Position numbers and translations under genes: made by a program
The notes under the pieces: generated by a model
What the model saw: the letters and a program-made list of their open reading frames with translations, nothing else
Told to the model about the DNA's origin: nothing
Databases searched by the model: none
From: Ruegeria sp. SCSIO 43209
GTDB lineage: Bacteria; Pseudomonadota; Alphaproteobacteria; Rhodobacterales; Rhodobacteraceae
Direction of reading: 5' to 3'
Assembly (NCBI RefSeq): GCF_019904295.1
Contig: NZ_CP065359.1
Coordinates: forward strand, 583,001 to 647,000
DNA: 64,000 nucleotides
In this document: piece after piece, positions 42,529 through 50,886 of the stretch
Numbering within the stretch: position 1 is the first letter of the stretch
Layout of the letters: every line of letters begins with the position of its first letter

Positions 42529-42843
42529 ATGACAAAGCTAACGCTTTTGGCAACAGTGTTTTTTCTATCAACTGCCCTGACTGCGCAAGGGCAAATGTCG
42601 GTCAAAAACAACGGTGGCCCAGGGGGTAGCGCTCTACTTCTTCAATCGGCAATCCACTGCATGGATGAGCCGGATCTTGACTTCTTATTCAAACTTTTGG
42701 CTGAGAATTTTCGAGAAGGTGAAGATGCTGTCGAGTTTTTTAGCACTTATGCCGAAGTCGGTCGCGATTTCGCCACCATGGCAAACGAAGAAAAGTCGGT
42801 TTTCTGCGAGTTTTTCACCAAAGCCATGACGTTTGAGGAATAG
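42529..42843 (+). CDS. Secreted hypothetical protein
   Basis: A 104-residue protein with a Sec signal (MTKLTLLATVFFLSTALTAQ) and a small acidic mature domain with two Cys (AIHCMDEPD and SVFCEFFTK) that could form a disulfide. GAGGA precedes the ATG. No family recognised. Confidence 0.62.
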   Translation: MTKLTLLATVFFLSTALTAQGQMSVKNNGGPGGSALLLQSAIHCMDEPDLDFLFKLLAENFREGEDAVEFFSTYAEVGRDFATMANEEKSVFCEFFTKAMTFEE

Positions 42844-42878
42844 AGTCGGTAAGAATCTTTTTTGGGAGGTTGTTCACG

Positions 42879-43067
42879 ATGTGGATGCTGCTAATCGTTT
42901 TTTCTGTACACAATGACGGTGCGAGCCACGCACATTCAGTTCAGTTAGGCCCATACATTGACGAGGAATCTTGCGAGATAGCCGCAAGAGGAATTTCAGA
43001 ACCGGTACGGAAAGTTGGTGAAAATAACGTTGACAGGTCGGCATTCTGCATTTCCGTACAAAATTGA
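42879..43067 (+). CDS. Short exported hypothetical protein
   Basis: A 62-residue protein with a short hydrophobic start (MWMLLIVFSVHNDGASHAHS) and two Cys (EESCEIAARG and AFCISVQN). It follows the previous secreted protein by 35 bases after a GGGAGG site. The short signal may be a membrane anchor. Confidence 0.55.
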   Translation: MWMLLIVFSVHNDGASHAHSVQLGPYIDEESCEIAARGISEPVRKVGENNVDRSAFCISVQN

Positions 43068-43172
43068 GGAACGGCTGTGCTGGGAGGATCTGTCAGATTT
43101 CAAAACCTACCCATCCACTCCCCGCGATTGGACTCGAGCTGAGGGTAGGCCAGCCGCGAAGTAGGCTCACTA

Positions 43173-43448
43173 TTAACGCTCATGTCCTACAAGCGTTTCC
43201 AACGCACGGGCAAGACGCACATGCTCGTTGATGTCTTTCCTCATCTCCTGAGCCTCTCTGGTGCGCATTCCATGCTTGTAGGCCGGATTGGCCTTGCCAG
43301 GACCGTGACCACCGCCTGCGCCATGCATCCGGCACACTGTCCAGCCCTTCACTGCCGGGTTTTTACAAGGCAGGCCTGTCCGTTTGGACTTAGCTGTGCA
43401 ACGAGGCGCTGCGTGAGCCTTGTGCATGGGGTTGAAGGCATGTTTCAT
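43173..43448 (-). CDS. HGGxG-motif protein of phage/island type
   Basis: A 91-residue basic protein: APRCTAKSKRTGLPCKNPAV, WTVCRMHGAGGGHGPGKANP, YKHGMRTREA. This Cys/His/Gly pattern is common in mobile elements, often beside terminase or replication genes, and probably binds a nucleic acid. Its start overlaps the next gene by ATGA. End of the replication operon. Confidence 0.72.
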   Translation of the reverse strand: MKHAFNPMHKAHAAPRCTAKSKRTGLPCKNPAVKGWTVCRMHGAGGGHGPGKANPAYKHGMRTREAQEMRKDINEHVRLARALETLVGHER

Positions 43449-44023
43449 TTTTTGCCTCCCCCGGTCTGGACATTGCCGACAATAGCCTGACCGCCATCTT
43501 CAACATTCACATGTTGGACAGTCACCGTTTGCTTTCCGCCATTGCGATATTTGCGAAGCGCTTCCAACTGCGCCGCAAATGTTCGGGTCAACTTGTTGAA
43601 GCCCGTGTTATGAGTCTGGCATTGCTGAAGGTTGTCGCTTGTCGCGAGCCACCGCGCCGACCGGATTGTAGCGACATGGGTTGCTGCCATCTGAACCGCT
43701 AGCATTCGTTCAAAGGCGTCACGGGGCTCCACATCTCGCACAATGGACAGCATGAACCCACGCTCGTCATTGGCGTCACCGTTGTCTCCGGCTTCGTTCC
43801 TGTTAAGCACCTTTAGACAGTGTGAAAGAAGCGCTTCGGCCTGGATATTGTCATCTGTGCAGAAAATCTTTCGCAAGCTATCTTCGCGCGACATTACAAC
43901 TTCGTGCCCCTCCGATGCCGACCCTTTCAATTTGACTTCTGTTTCTCGCGCATCTTCGCCTTTTGAAATCTCATTTCCCATGCCCGATTTCTTTCCGTAT
44001 TCGAGGTTGTCATCACTGGTCAT
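43445..44023 (-). CDS. Island protein with VTVQHVNV...GGQAIVGNV tail
   Basis: A 192-residue protein. The C-terminal part (FAAQLEALRKYRNGGKQTVT then VQHVNVEDGGQAIVGNVQT) is a conserved ending I know from alphaproteobacterial prophages, usually paired with an HGGxG protein, as here. Function unknown. The ATG at 44023 overlaps the preceding stop by 4 bases, which fixes the start; the frame is open upstream only inside the neighbour. Confidence 0.75.
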   Translation of the reverse strand: MTSDDNLEYGKKSGMGNEISKGEDARETEVKLKGSASEGHEVVMSREDSLRKIFCTDDNIQAEALLSHCLKVLNRNEAGDNGDANDERGFMLSIVRDVEPRDAFERMLAVQMAATHVATIRSARWLATSDNLQQCQTHNTGFNKLTRTFAAQLEALRKYRNGGKQTVTVQHVNVEDGGQAIVGNVQTGGGKK

Positions 44024-44406
44024 TTCGCCTGTTCCCACTGCTGAGTTTTCCCATTCCACAACCTGCCGTTCGGTCCGTGGCGTTCCCAGCCCGTCAGGTT
44101 CCGCCAATCGTCCAGGCTGACAACTTTACCCGTCCATGTGACAGGCCTGCCGCCGACGCCAACCTTGTCGGGCACTGGGCCGCGTTCTGGGGGCTGTCGC
44201 TGGACAGGGTGGGGTAATTCAGGTGGCTCAACCTGCGCCACCCGATTTTCTGCAATTTCACCGGTTGGGGCTGCTAAATCCGCTAAAGTCGCTAAATGGG
44301 GCCGGGTTTCAGCGTCCTGTTTAGCGGGATTAGCAGCTTTAGCAGGGGTATCCCTCTGATTTTGAATTTTAGCGGCTACAGCTCGAGCATCGAAAAAGAA
44401 CGTCAT
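44020..44406 (-). CDS. Hypothetical replication-operon protein
   Basis: A 128-residue, Pro/Ala-rich protein (EPPELPHPVQRQPPERGPVP) with a C-terminal W-rich part (LDDWRNLTGWERHGPNGRLW). Two clusters of 9-bp repeats lie inside it and encode its Leu-Ala-rich stretch. It sits 4 bases after the DUF3987 gene. Low-complexity linker suggests an adaptor. Confidence 0.6.
   Translation of the reverse strand: MTFFFDARAVAAKIQNQRDTPAKAANPAKQDAETRPHLATLADLAAPTGEIAENRVAQVEPPELPHPVQRQPPERGPVPDKVGVGGRPVTWTGKVVSLDDWRNLTGWERHGPNGRLWNGKTQQWEQAK
44273..44299 (+). repeat. Three tandem 9-bp repeats, GCTAAANNN (cluster 2)
   Basis: GCTAAATCC, GCTAAAGTC, GCTAAATGG in direct tandem on the + strand, inside the 128-residue gene. 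Confidence 0.7.
44317..44343 (-). repeat. Three 9-bp repeats, inverted (cluster 3)
   Basis: On the minus strand GCTAAAGCT, GCTAATCCC, GCTAAACAG, period 9 and opposite to cluster 2, 17 bases away. Facing arrays of this type are typical of initiator or repressor binding regions. Confidence 0.65.
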
Positions 44407-44410
44407 AGGC

Positions 44411-45925
44411 TCAACCTCTCACTATTCCAAACGCTAGATTTCGGTTTGCACCATCAACCACAGTTCCGGCTTCGAGTTGATGCAGCCAACCGTGTTCCAC
44501 CAGTACATTCAGCAGTTCTTTGGCCTTGCGTGTTTCGCGGAAAGAATTAGGGCCATACTGAACAACATCACCGGGTAGGATTGTTTGAGATGAACGACCC
44601 AAGGCATCTGCCCGCTCAGGCCAGCAATCCAATATCCACCGACGCAACTGTTCGGCTTGTTCTATCCGCTCAGTTATCGTTGCTGCCTCCGCCAGCCGCT
44701 TGGCTTCTCCCAGATAGAACTGCGCTAACCGAATGGCATCCGTCATGGCATCAAGCGACACCTCGGCGGCTTCATGATTGTGCCACAGCGTCAGGACACC
44801 GGCGATCCGCGCGGCTTGCTCTGCCGACTTGGACGCGAACGATTTGACGTGTTCGAAGTCACCGCCACGGCCCTGTGCAAGCTCAGTCGCGCTGTAATAT
44901 TCAAACAGCAGGTCTTTTGCCCCACCTGACAGGTGTAACGCCCTTGGCTTGAGTTCTTGTGACTTATCCTCATCCAGCGGCTTTGGGTGCGTTAAAAGTT
45001 GGTTCAGGCGTCCTGCCATTGCTAATTTCGCTGATCCCGCTAAATCCGCGTCGGGCCGGTTCAACCGCGCACCGATGTTGCTGGGCGGTTCGGTTATCAG
45101 GAACCGGGCTAAGAACCCCTGACCAGATGCAATTGGATCTGATAGCAGCGGCCTTGCCGCGACCGGCTGAACCATCAGGTGCATTGCCAGCCTGCGCCCA
45201 TAGAGGCTAACAGCGCCATCACCGGCACGAACCCTGTCAGGAGGTTCACCATCCCAAAGCTTTGATAACCCGGCGACGGTTTTCATGCGGTTGTCTGAGT
45301 TCATGGCATGGCCACCCAGAAACCCGCCGCCCTCGTCAGAAAACAGGCCCAGGCTGGGCTGCCCGACAAGGTAGAGCTTCACCAATCCCTCTATTGTTGG
45401 TTCTGACGCCGTAAGCTTCGGTGATAGTGGTTGAGCAGGTTCCGGCCCCATGGCCTTCAAATCCGCTTCGGCTGCTGCTGCCTTGTCTGGCTTTGATCCG
45501 CTGGCCTCTTTTAACAGCCTGTCGCGCTTGGCAGTCCAGAGCCTTTGGGCAAGTTGCCATTCGGCCATATCCTCTTTGTGTTGGGCCGTTTGGTCACGCT
45601 CGAATTCGCGCAAGCCATTCATGACCAGCTTATCGCATCCGCTCTTTCTCTCACCCGATTGTGCAACCGTCAGGCAATATAGAGAAGTTGGGGAATAACC
45701 AGCCAGAGTTTCAACATCTGCATGGGCCTGCACCGCCAGAGACGCCACTGACAGGGCCGATTGCGCGGCGATTGCCACTGGGGCCTGAGTTGCCTGTTGA
45801 ACGGCCTTTACGGCCCCTGCGAGTGGCCCAAGGGCGCTAACTGGATAATCAGCACCACGGGGGATTTCCCGCAGCAATGGTAGGGGGCCTTCTGCCTTAT
45901 ACGGTATGGTTTGTGCTACGTTCAT
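44411..45925 (-). CDS. DUF3987 (YfjI-type) protein of the replication module
   Basis: A 504-residue protein. After a helical start comes the DUF3987 core with a degenerate P-loop-like segment (TVAQSGERKSGCDKL, residues ~80-95), a charged middle, SDEGGGFLGGHAMNSDNRMK, and KLWDGEPPDRVRAGDG. Proteins of this family accompany primases in P4-like islands and plasmids and are thought to act as a helicase or initiator ATPase. The ATG overlaps the primase stop by 4 bases. Cluster 4 of the 9-bp repeats lies in its middle. Confidence 0.8.
   Translation of the reverse strand: MNVAQTIPYKAEGPLPLLREIPRGADYPVSALGPLAGAVKAVQQATQAPVAIAAQSALSVASLAVQAHADVETLAGYSPTSLYCLTVAQSGERKSGCDKLVMNGLREFERDQTAQHKEDMAEWQLAQRLWTAKRDRLLKEASGSKPDKAAAAEADLKAMGPEPAQPLSPKLTASEPTIEGLVKLYLVGQPSLGLFSDEGGGFLGGHAMNSDNRMKTVAGLSKLWDGEPPDRVRAGDGAVSLYGRRLAMHLMVQPVAARPLLSDPIASGQGFLARFLITEPPSNIGARLNRPDADLAGSAKLAMAGRLNQLLTHPKPLDEDKSQELKPRALHLSGGAKDLLFEYYSATELAQGRGGDFEHVKSFASKSAEQAARIAGVLTLWHNHEAAEVSLDAMTDAIRLAQFYLGEAKRLAEAATITERIEQAEQLRRWILDCWPERADALGRSSQTILPGDVVQYGPNSFRETRKAKELLNVLVEHGWLHQLEAGTVVDGANRNLAFGIVRG
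45021..45047 (+). repeat. Three 9-bp repeats, degenerate (cluster 4)
   Basis: GCTAATTTC, GCTGATCCC, GCTAAATCC, period 9, inside the DUF3987 gene. Confidence 0.6.
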
Positions 45926-46779
45926 GTCACTGCTCCGTCTCTTAGGACGTCGTTCCAATCCTGCCCGTCTGGTGCGGGCATCATCGATACATTCCAGCCA
46001 AGGGCGTGTGCCCTAGATGCGAGGCTGTCGCCCGCTTCCCGTCCGGCTGGGTCTCCGTCTGTTGCGATAATCAACGCCTCCGGTTCATCCGGCAGGCGCA
46101 GTGCCTTCATTCCACTGGTGGATAGAGTGGCCCAAACCGTCGCAGGCTCGCTCAGAAGCCCTGACAGCAGCGACAGGCCTGTTTCTATGCCCTCACACAC
46201 CACAAGCGGCCCCTGCGCCTCTGACAGCACCACAGCGCCGCCACAGCATGGCCCTAGCATCATCTTGGACGACTTGGTTAGCCGGTTGCCCTTCTTATCG
46301 AAGAACGTCCGGTGAATGCCGCCAGTTGTGACATCCGCCACCATTGCCATGGCCCACGACGTTGAAGGGCTGTGGAAGATATCAGGCGCAAATCGCAGTG
46401 AAGCAGGAAAGGGGCAAGTGATACCACGCCCCCTTAGATAAGCCTCAGCTTTGGTGCGCTCGATGGGCCGGGATGCATCCCAGATCCCGCGCGCCTGCTG
46501 TAGCTTGTTTTCCTCGTATTCCTTGCGTTTCTGATCCGCTTCACGCTGTGCCGCTGGGTCGATCCGCGCAGAACTGGCTGGGACGTTGGCAGCGTCTGCG
46601 ATATCCTTGAAGCCGCAGCCGGACTTGAAACAGTAGAGCAATAACTTGCCCCCGGATTCAGACACGGAAAGCGCGTTTTGATCCTTGCGGCGTTCCTGCT
46701 GGCAGACAGGACAGGGTGCAGAGCCCCGTCCATTACGCCAGACACCGCCAAGCTTGTATGTCAGGTCCTGAGAGTTCAT
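45922..46779 (-). CDS. CHC2 zinc-finger / toprim primase
   Basis: A 285-residue primase-like protein. The N-terminal zinc finger is CPVCQQERRKDQNAL...YCFKSGC (C-x2-C...C-x4-C). The toprim domain has VVCEGIETGLSLLSG (catalytic Glu) and IATDGDPAGREAG (DxD). It would make primers for island replication. Coupled to the DUF3987 gene. The ATG at 46779 also overlaps the 51-residue gene's stop. Confidence 0.87.
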   Translation of the reverse strand: MNSQDLTYKLGGVWRNGRGSAPCPVCQQERRKDQNALSVSESGGKLLLYCFKSGCGFKDIADAANVPASSARIDPAAQREADQKRKEYEENKLQQARGIWDASRPIERTKAEAYLRGRGITCPFPASLRFAPDIFHSPSTSWAMAMVADVTTGGIHRTFFDKKGNRLTKSSKMMLGPCCGGAVVLSEAQGPLVVCEGIETGLSLLSGLLSEPATVWATLSTSGMKALRLPDEPEALIIATDGDPAGREAGDSLASRAHALGWNVSMMPAPDGQDWNDVLRDGAVT

Positions 46780-46931
46780 GACCGCACCCCAAGATCCACG
46801 CCAAACCAATGCACCGCCAGTATTGGGCAGTTCTGCAATACCCTGCGTGGTGGCACATTCTGATTGTCAGGATCACGCCGATTGCGTGCGACAAACCCAG
46901 GGTGAAGGGTGGGGAGATTGAGGGCGCTCAT
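46776..46931 (-). CDS. 51-residue protein embedded in the replication operon
   Basis: MSALNLPTLHPGFVARNRRD then PDNQNVPPRRVLQNCPILAV ending HWFGVDLGVRS. Start and stop each overlap the neighbouring gene by ATGA, which makes it very likely to be translated. No family recognised. Confidence 0.68.
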   Translation of the reverse strand: MSALNLPTLHPGFVARNRRDPDNQNVPPRRVLQNCPILAVHWFGVDLGVRS

Positions 46932-47302
46932 TGGCGCACCTCGTTTCCGGTGATCCGCGTCACCTTATCTTTGAGTACATACACACCGAAGCGTTCACGC
47001 CCGGTTTTCGGGTCGTTGCTGTACCATTCGGTCTCGATGTTGAGACCCTGTTCCTCACGCAACAACATGACGTAGTGCGACAACCGGCAGGGGCTGGCGC
47101 AGTACATGGGGTTGTCAATCAGCGCTTCGAAAATGCGCCGCTTGTTCTTGCTGACGTGAACGGTGCGCGGATCTGCGCCCTCACTCTCGACAAGAAATGC
47201 AGCGATTGTGGTTTCGGATTTCAGGCTGTGCCAGCCCGTTACCCAGAGTGTGCCCGGTGCTGGGCGTTCAGTCTTGAATTCTGTACCTGTAGTTACAGTC
47301 AT
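46928..47302 (-). CDS. Winged-helix-like protein of the replication operon
   Basis: A 124-residue protein with a beta-rich start and a helical centre (KNKRRIFEALIDNPMYCASP, CRLSHYVMLLREEQGL) followed by a wing-like hairpin (NIETEWYSNDPKTGRERFGV). This is the pattern of DNA-binding winged-helix proteins; it may be the initiator or an operon regulator. The start chosen at 47302 has a GAGG near it. Confidence 0.62.
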   Translation of the reverse strand: MTVTTGTEFKTERPAPGTLWVTGWHSLKSETTIAAFLVESEGADPRTVHVSKNKRRIFEALIDNPMYCASPCRLSHYVMLLREEQGLNIETEWYSNDPKTGRERFGVYVLKDKVTRITGNEVRQ

Positions 47303-47421
47303 TTGCTCTGACCTCGCTTGCGCGCGGGGAACGAACATTGTAGACTAAGGGCGTCGTAAGCCGTTACTGATATAACGAAATTGCCCGTGTCCAATGTTGA
47401 GCCCATTGGCGCGGGTTTTCA

Positions 47422-47616
47422 TTATACGCTCTGGCATTCGCCCGTGATGAACGCATCAATCTGATACGTATCCAAGAACGTGGCGCGGCCAACTTTGTGC
47501 TTGGTGATTACACCGGCATTGGCGGCACGGTCGAATGTGGACCGACTCAGCGAATAACGCTGTATTGCATCCTTTAGGCGGATCAGGTTTCTAGGCTTTT
47601 CGGCAACTTCTGCCAT
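47422..47616 (-). CDS. AlpA-like HTH regulator
   Basis: A 64-residue protein made of one helix-turn-helix (NLIRLKDAIQRYSLSRSTFD, then AGVITKHKVGRATFLDTYQI). Such AlpA/Xis-like proteins drive integrase or replication genes of P4-type islands. GGAG lies 8 bases before the ATG at 47616; a longer frame upstream lacks a site. It heads the replication operon and is a candidate binder of the 9-bp repeats. Confidence 0.78.
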   Translation of the reverse strand: MAEVAEKPRNLIRLKDAIQRYSLSRSTFDRAANAGVITKHKVGRATFLDTYQIDAFITGECQSV

Positions 47617-48042
47617 TTGGATTGCTCCATATTGAGCAGAAGCCTCGGATAGAACTTGACACATTTCTGGCAGAGCACCCGAAGATGATACACGACCCAG
47701 CCGTTCGCTAGATGCGAAATATAACTGTTGCGTTTATCACGACAGGTTGCCATATAATGAGGCACACGAGAGGGAGAAACGAACTCAGCATCTTTGCTGA
47801 AAATGGCCTTGGCCCTATCTCCAATCGTATGCATTGTTATTCCGAAGCTCCTGCTTTGGGGTTGAAGCAGATGGGTCGCCAATATTGTGAGAAGTGGCGG
47901 CGACCCTCTGCGGTGAAGCCCTACGACGCATCGTGGCGTGTCAGGACCTGTCTACAACATACTGTGTGATTCTCCTTAGGGGAAGGGTGCGGCGCGCGGT
48001 TGTCCACAAAGAATTTCGTTGCTTGGGGATAATCGGACATTT
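47617..48042. other. Intergenic region between integrase and replication operon
   Basis: 426 bases with no supported gene. A 99-codon frame on the minus strand (47583-47882) overlaps the AlpA-like gene in another frame and was not called. The stretch likely holds promoters for the replication operon. Confidence 0.35.
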
Positions 48043-49272
48043 CTATTGATTTGTTGATCCGTGGAATTGGATTATTTCTGCCTGTTTGCCAGTGACGTGC
48101 GCCGCCCAGCGTTCGGCCAGTAATAGACGCTCATCAAAGTAATCGGATCGCTGATAGGCGCGGGAAACGGCGGACCCGACCTTATGGCCAATCGCGGTTT
48201 CCTTGACTTCATAGTCTGTACTAGTTGCCTCGTCGGCCCATGTTCGGAAGCTTGACCGAAATCCGTGGGGGCGTGCGGCTAGCTCCAGCCGTTCCATATG
48301 CCGGGACATGCTAGCGTCACTGATTACACCTTTGCGGACGCCGGGGAACAGAAAACCATCGCGGGCGGTCTTTTCAGCCAGCTCAACAATTCGTATCGCT
48401 TCCGCCGATAAAGGCACCCGGAAATCGTCAGTCTTTCCGCGTGGCCCCTTCACCAGTTCTGCGGGCACTGTCCACACGAATCCGTCAATCTGGTCAGCCC
48501 GAGCAAAGCGGATCGGCTTCGACCGCAATCCGGTCAGGATCAGTAATTGCAGAGCGAGTTGAACCGTGCCGCCGCCCTCCAGGCTCTGATAGAACGCTGG
48601 AACGTCCCGCCAATCCATTGACGGGATATTCTCTGCCTTGTGGACCTGCTTACCCAGTAGTTCGCGCGCATCGTCTATCGCATGGCGGTCAATCTCGTAT
48701 TTCTTAGCGCTGGCGTAGCTAAGGCAGGCTTTGAGGCGGGTTAGCGCCTTCCTGGCGACGTCAGTCTTGGTGTGCCATATCGGGCGCAGCGCGTCGGCTA
48801 TGGCGGTGCCGGTGATATCTTCAACAGGCTTATCGCCTAGCGCTGGCAGGATGTGCGTTTTGATAGGGCTGTACCAACGGCCAGCCACACCATTGTCTTT
48901 CAACTGCGCCTGACGGGCCTTGAACGCCTCAGGGGCGATGTTCTTCAACAACCGCTTTTCTCTGGCCTTCGGATCGTTGGCAATCTGGTCGGCAGCGGCT
49001 TGCGCCTTTTCGCTGTTGCGCACCTCGATAGGGTTGCCGCCGTTCTTGGCTATGGCGCGGTACACGTCAGCCTGTTCGCGGGCCTGTGCCAAGGTCACGC
49101 CGGGATAACCGCCTAAACCCATTTCCTTGCGCTTGCCCGAGATAGTGAACCGAAACACCCATTGGTCACCAGACGCCAGCCGATACAGATACAGGCCACC
49201 ACCATCACTATGCTTGCCCGGTCCGGCAGTACGGACCTTTGCGGCGCTCAGCTTGTAGAGGGCTCCTGCCAT
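48043..49272 (-). CDS. P4-type tyrosine recombinase (island integrase)
   Basis: A 409-residue integrase. The N-terminal DUF4102 domain (LYKLSAAKVRTAGPGKHSDG, RFTISGKRKEMGLGGYPGVT) is followed by the SAM-like and catalytic domains. Catalytic parts: Arg in LTGLRSKPI, HGFRSSFRTWADEA (H-x2-R), AIGHKVG, and the nucleophile Tyr, probably Y373 of AYQRSDYF. It recombines the tRNA-Thr 3' end. It lies 174 bases inside attR. Confidence 0.95.
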   Translation of the reverse strand: MAGALYKLSAAKVRTAGPGKHSDGGGLYLYRLASGDQWVFRFTISGKRKEMGLGGYPGVTLAQAREQADVYRAIAKNGGNPIEVRNSEKAQAAADQIANDPKAREKRLLKNIAPEAFKARQAQLKDNGVAGRWYSPIKTHILPALGDKPVEDITGTAIADALRPIWHTKTDVARKALTRLKACLSYASAKKYEIDRHAIDDARELLGKQVHKAENIPSMDWRDVPAFYQSLEGGGTVQLALQLLILTGLRSKPIRFARADQIDGFVWTVPAELVKGPRGKTDDFRVPLSAEAIRIVELAEKTARDGFLFPGVRKGVISDASMSRHMERLELAARPHGFRSSFRTWADEATSTDYEVKETAIGHKVGSAVSRAYQRSDYFDERLLLAERWAAHVTGKQAEIIQFHGSTNQ

Positions 49273-49446
49273 GCGTTCCTCGGGGGATAGAGTTTCGTAT
49301 CCCCCATTTTATCCCCTGTTTTTCATGCGGTATCAAGACGCATTATGAGGCATACAGACGAATAGAGAGATTAATGCCTTTGTTTATATTGGGATAAATT
49401 CTTCATCTTGACGCATTGAGGGGCATTGAGATTACGTTGTTCAGTG

Positions 49447-49462
49447 CCGTGTGGGGGCACCA
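49447..49462 (+). repeat. attR: 16-bp direct repeat
   Basis: CCGTGTGGGGGCACCA, identical to the tRNA-Thr 3' end at 23274-23289. The bases around it differ, so the identity is limited to the core. Confidence 0.88.
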
Positions 49463-49826
49463 TCTCTTCAGATATCTATGTATATTTGCTCGATCTGGCT
49501 CGCGACCTATGTGGTCATGGGGGCAAATATAGGGGAACAGAAGATTCAGTAGTCGCGCTTTATTGTGCGTCAAATCTTACTGTGATGCTCCGCGCTCATC
49601 GCCCGTTTTCTACAATTAAAACACGGCCGTCCAATGTCGGGGTTTACCAGGAACCCGGCACCCGCAACCATCGGAAACCAGCAAATATCGCTTTAAGCGC
49701 TCGACCCTTAGTCTTCTTTATTAAGTTTTGATTAATCTCGAATCAAACAGACGCTGATCTCTTGTACGCTAGACGCGCCAGAGCCACTTACTCAGATAAC
49801 TATTTGGTATTTGAGAGGCAATCGAG
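49463..49826. other. Region right of attR
   Basis: 364 bases of host sequence that would follow tRNA-Thr if the island were absent. No gene is supported: the open frame here starts left of attR and spans the junction. Confidence 0.35.
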
Positions 49827-50069
49827 ATGAACAAAGCACTGACAACCTGTGCGCTTGCGACCTCACTGCTCTTGGCTGCTTGCGGGGCTCCGACGACGCC
49901 AACTCAGGCGCAGGTACAGCAAGACGCTCGCTGCGCTGCGGGAATCCTTGGTGGCGCTGCCCTTGGGGGAGTGGTTGGAAATCGGTTCGGAGGCGGTACA
50001 GGCAAGACACTCGCGACTGCAGCAGGTGCAGGCGCTGGGATGTATGCAGGGCAATCAGCTTGCAATTGA
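49827..50069 (+). CDS. Glycine-zipper lipoprotein
   Basis: An 80-residue lipoprotein: signal and lipobox LLLAAC, then a glycine-zipper region (GILGGAALGGVVGNRFGGG, GAGAGMYAGQSACN). Such proteins sit in the outer membrane or associate with pore-like assemblies. GAGGCAATCGAG precedes the ATG. A diverged fragment of a homologue lies at 29212-29337 in the island. Confidence 0.82.
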   Translation: MNKALTTCALATSLLLAACGAPTTPTQAQVQQDARCAAGILGGAALGGVVGNRFGGGTGKTLATAAGAGAGMYAGQSACN

Positions 50070-50341
50070 CAACCTTGCAATAAACCCTCTTACTCCACGC
50101 TCGTTTTTGGCTCCGCAAATATTGGTTTCGCAGGTCATGCAGTTGCCCTGTCTGGCGGTTGCGCGCCTAGCTTTCTGGATGTGCCAAATTCAAGGTCAAC
50201 TGGCTCAGCAGCAATCCCCTTACTGCGTCGTTTCTCGCCGATGGGGTTCGCGGGTCGGAACTGACAAAGCATAACCGTTATGGGGCAGGGTATAAGGGCC
50301 TTGCCCCTTCACGCGGTATCCTTCGATTGATTGTTATCCAA

Positions 50342-50788
50342 TCACGGCTCGGCTGGGCGTGCTTGCTCGGGGCGCACTTCGTCATCCGCCACTTCGTCCG
50401 AAGGTTTCAAAGACAAGGGCGGGTCTTCGGGCTCTTCCGAGATTGGGGCAGGGGCGGCAGGAGTTTTGGCCAAAACCTCTTCGGGTCCCGGGACTGCGCG
50501 CGCGGTTGGGGCGGTGTCCTCTTCGACGGGTTCGGACTGCTCAGGTTTTTCCAACGCCAGAGCCCGGCGGAAAACCAACACGTTGCGCCAGTTGGTGGTT
50601 GACCCGGTCAGCCCCGAACGTTCTTCGCTGGGCAGCAATTCGGCGCGCTGATACTCCCAGCCATCCTGTCCCATCTGGTTCAGCAGTTGCTCGATCGAGG
50701 TGGCAAACCGGCCCTCGGGCGTTTTCACGCCCTTCGCCTTGGTGCCCTTTTGCGGAGCGGGGACAACTTTGTATTCGTAGCGCTGCAT
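50342..50788 (-). CDS. DUF4177-type protein with acidic Pro-rich tail
   Basis: A 148-residue protein. The N-terminal ~75 residues (QRYEYKVVPAPQKGTKAKGV, LLNQMGQDGWEYQRAELLPS, NVLVFRRAL) match DUF4177. The C-terminal half is a low-complexity tail of Glu, Pro and Ala. Start set by AGGA 6 bases upstream of 50788. Function unknown. Confidence 0.78.
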   Translation of the reverse strand: MQRYEYKVVPAPQKGTKAKGVKTPEGRFATSIEQLLNQMGQDGWEYQRAELLPSEERSGLTGSTTNWRNVLVFRRALALEKPEQSEPVEEDTAPTARAVPGPEEVLAKTPAAPAPISEEPEDPPLSLKPSDEVADDEVRPEQARPAEP

Positions 50789-50886
50789 CAACTGGTCCTG
50801 ATTGCCGTGTCGGGGCAAATTAACATTTTGACGGGCGGGCGAAAGCCAAGATCGCGCATTGGCGAATTTCGGCCCGCACTGTGGCC

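Larger units (their letters stand above)
23274..49462. mobile_element. Integrated genomic island (phage satellite or decayed prophage) at tRNA-Thr
   Basis: The element is bounded by identical 16-bp repeats, one copy lying in the tRNA-Thr 3' end, and carries a P4-type integrase 175 bases inside the right repeat. Unit length (one repeat plus interior) is 26,173 bp. The interior is more AT-rich than the flanks and dominated by small unknown genes. It has a primase/DUF3987 replication block, HTH regulators, a toxin-antitoxin pair, three ejection-protein-like genes and nucleic-acid enzymes. I see no terminase, portal, capsid, lysis or conjugation genes, so it is either helper-dependent or degenerate. 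Confidence 0.93.

Noticed and set aside
47583..47882. 99-codon minus-strand frame
   Set aside because: It overlaps the AlpA-like HTH gene in another frame and has a poor start signal; not excluded but not supported.
49426..49731. 101-codon frame across attR
   Set aside because: It spans the island-host junction, so it is an accident of insertion.
49849..50274. 141-codon + strand frame
   Set aside because: It is the shifted-frame shadow of the glycine-zipper lipoprotein gene plus downstream noncoding sequence.
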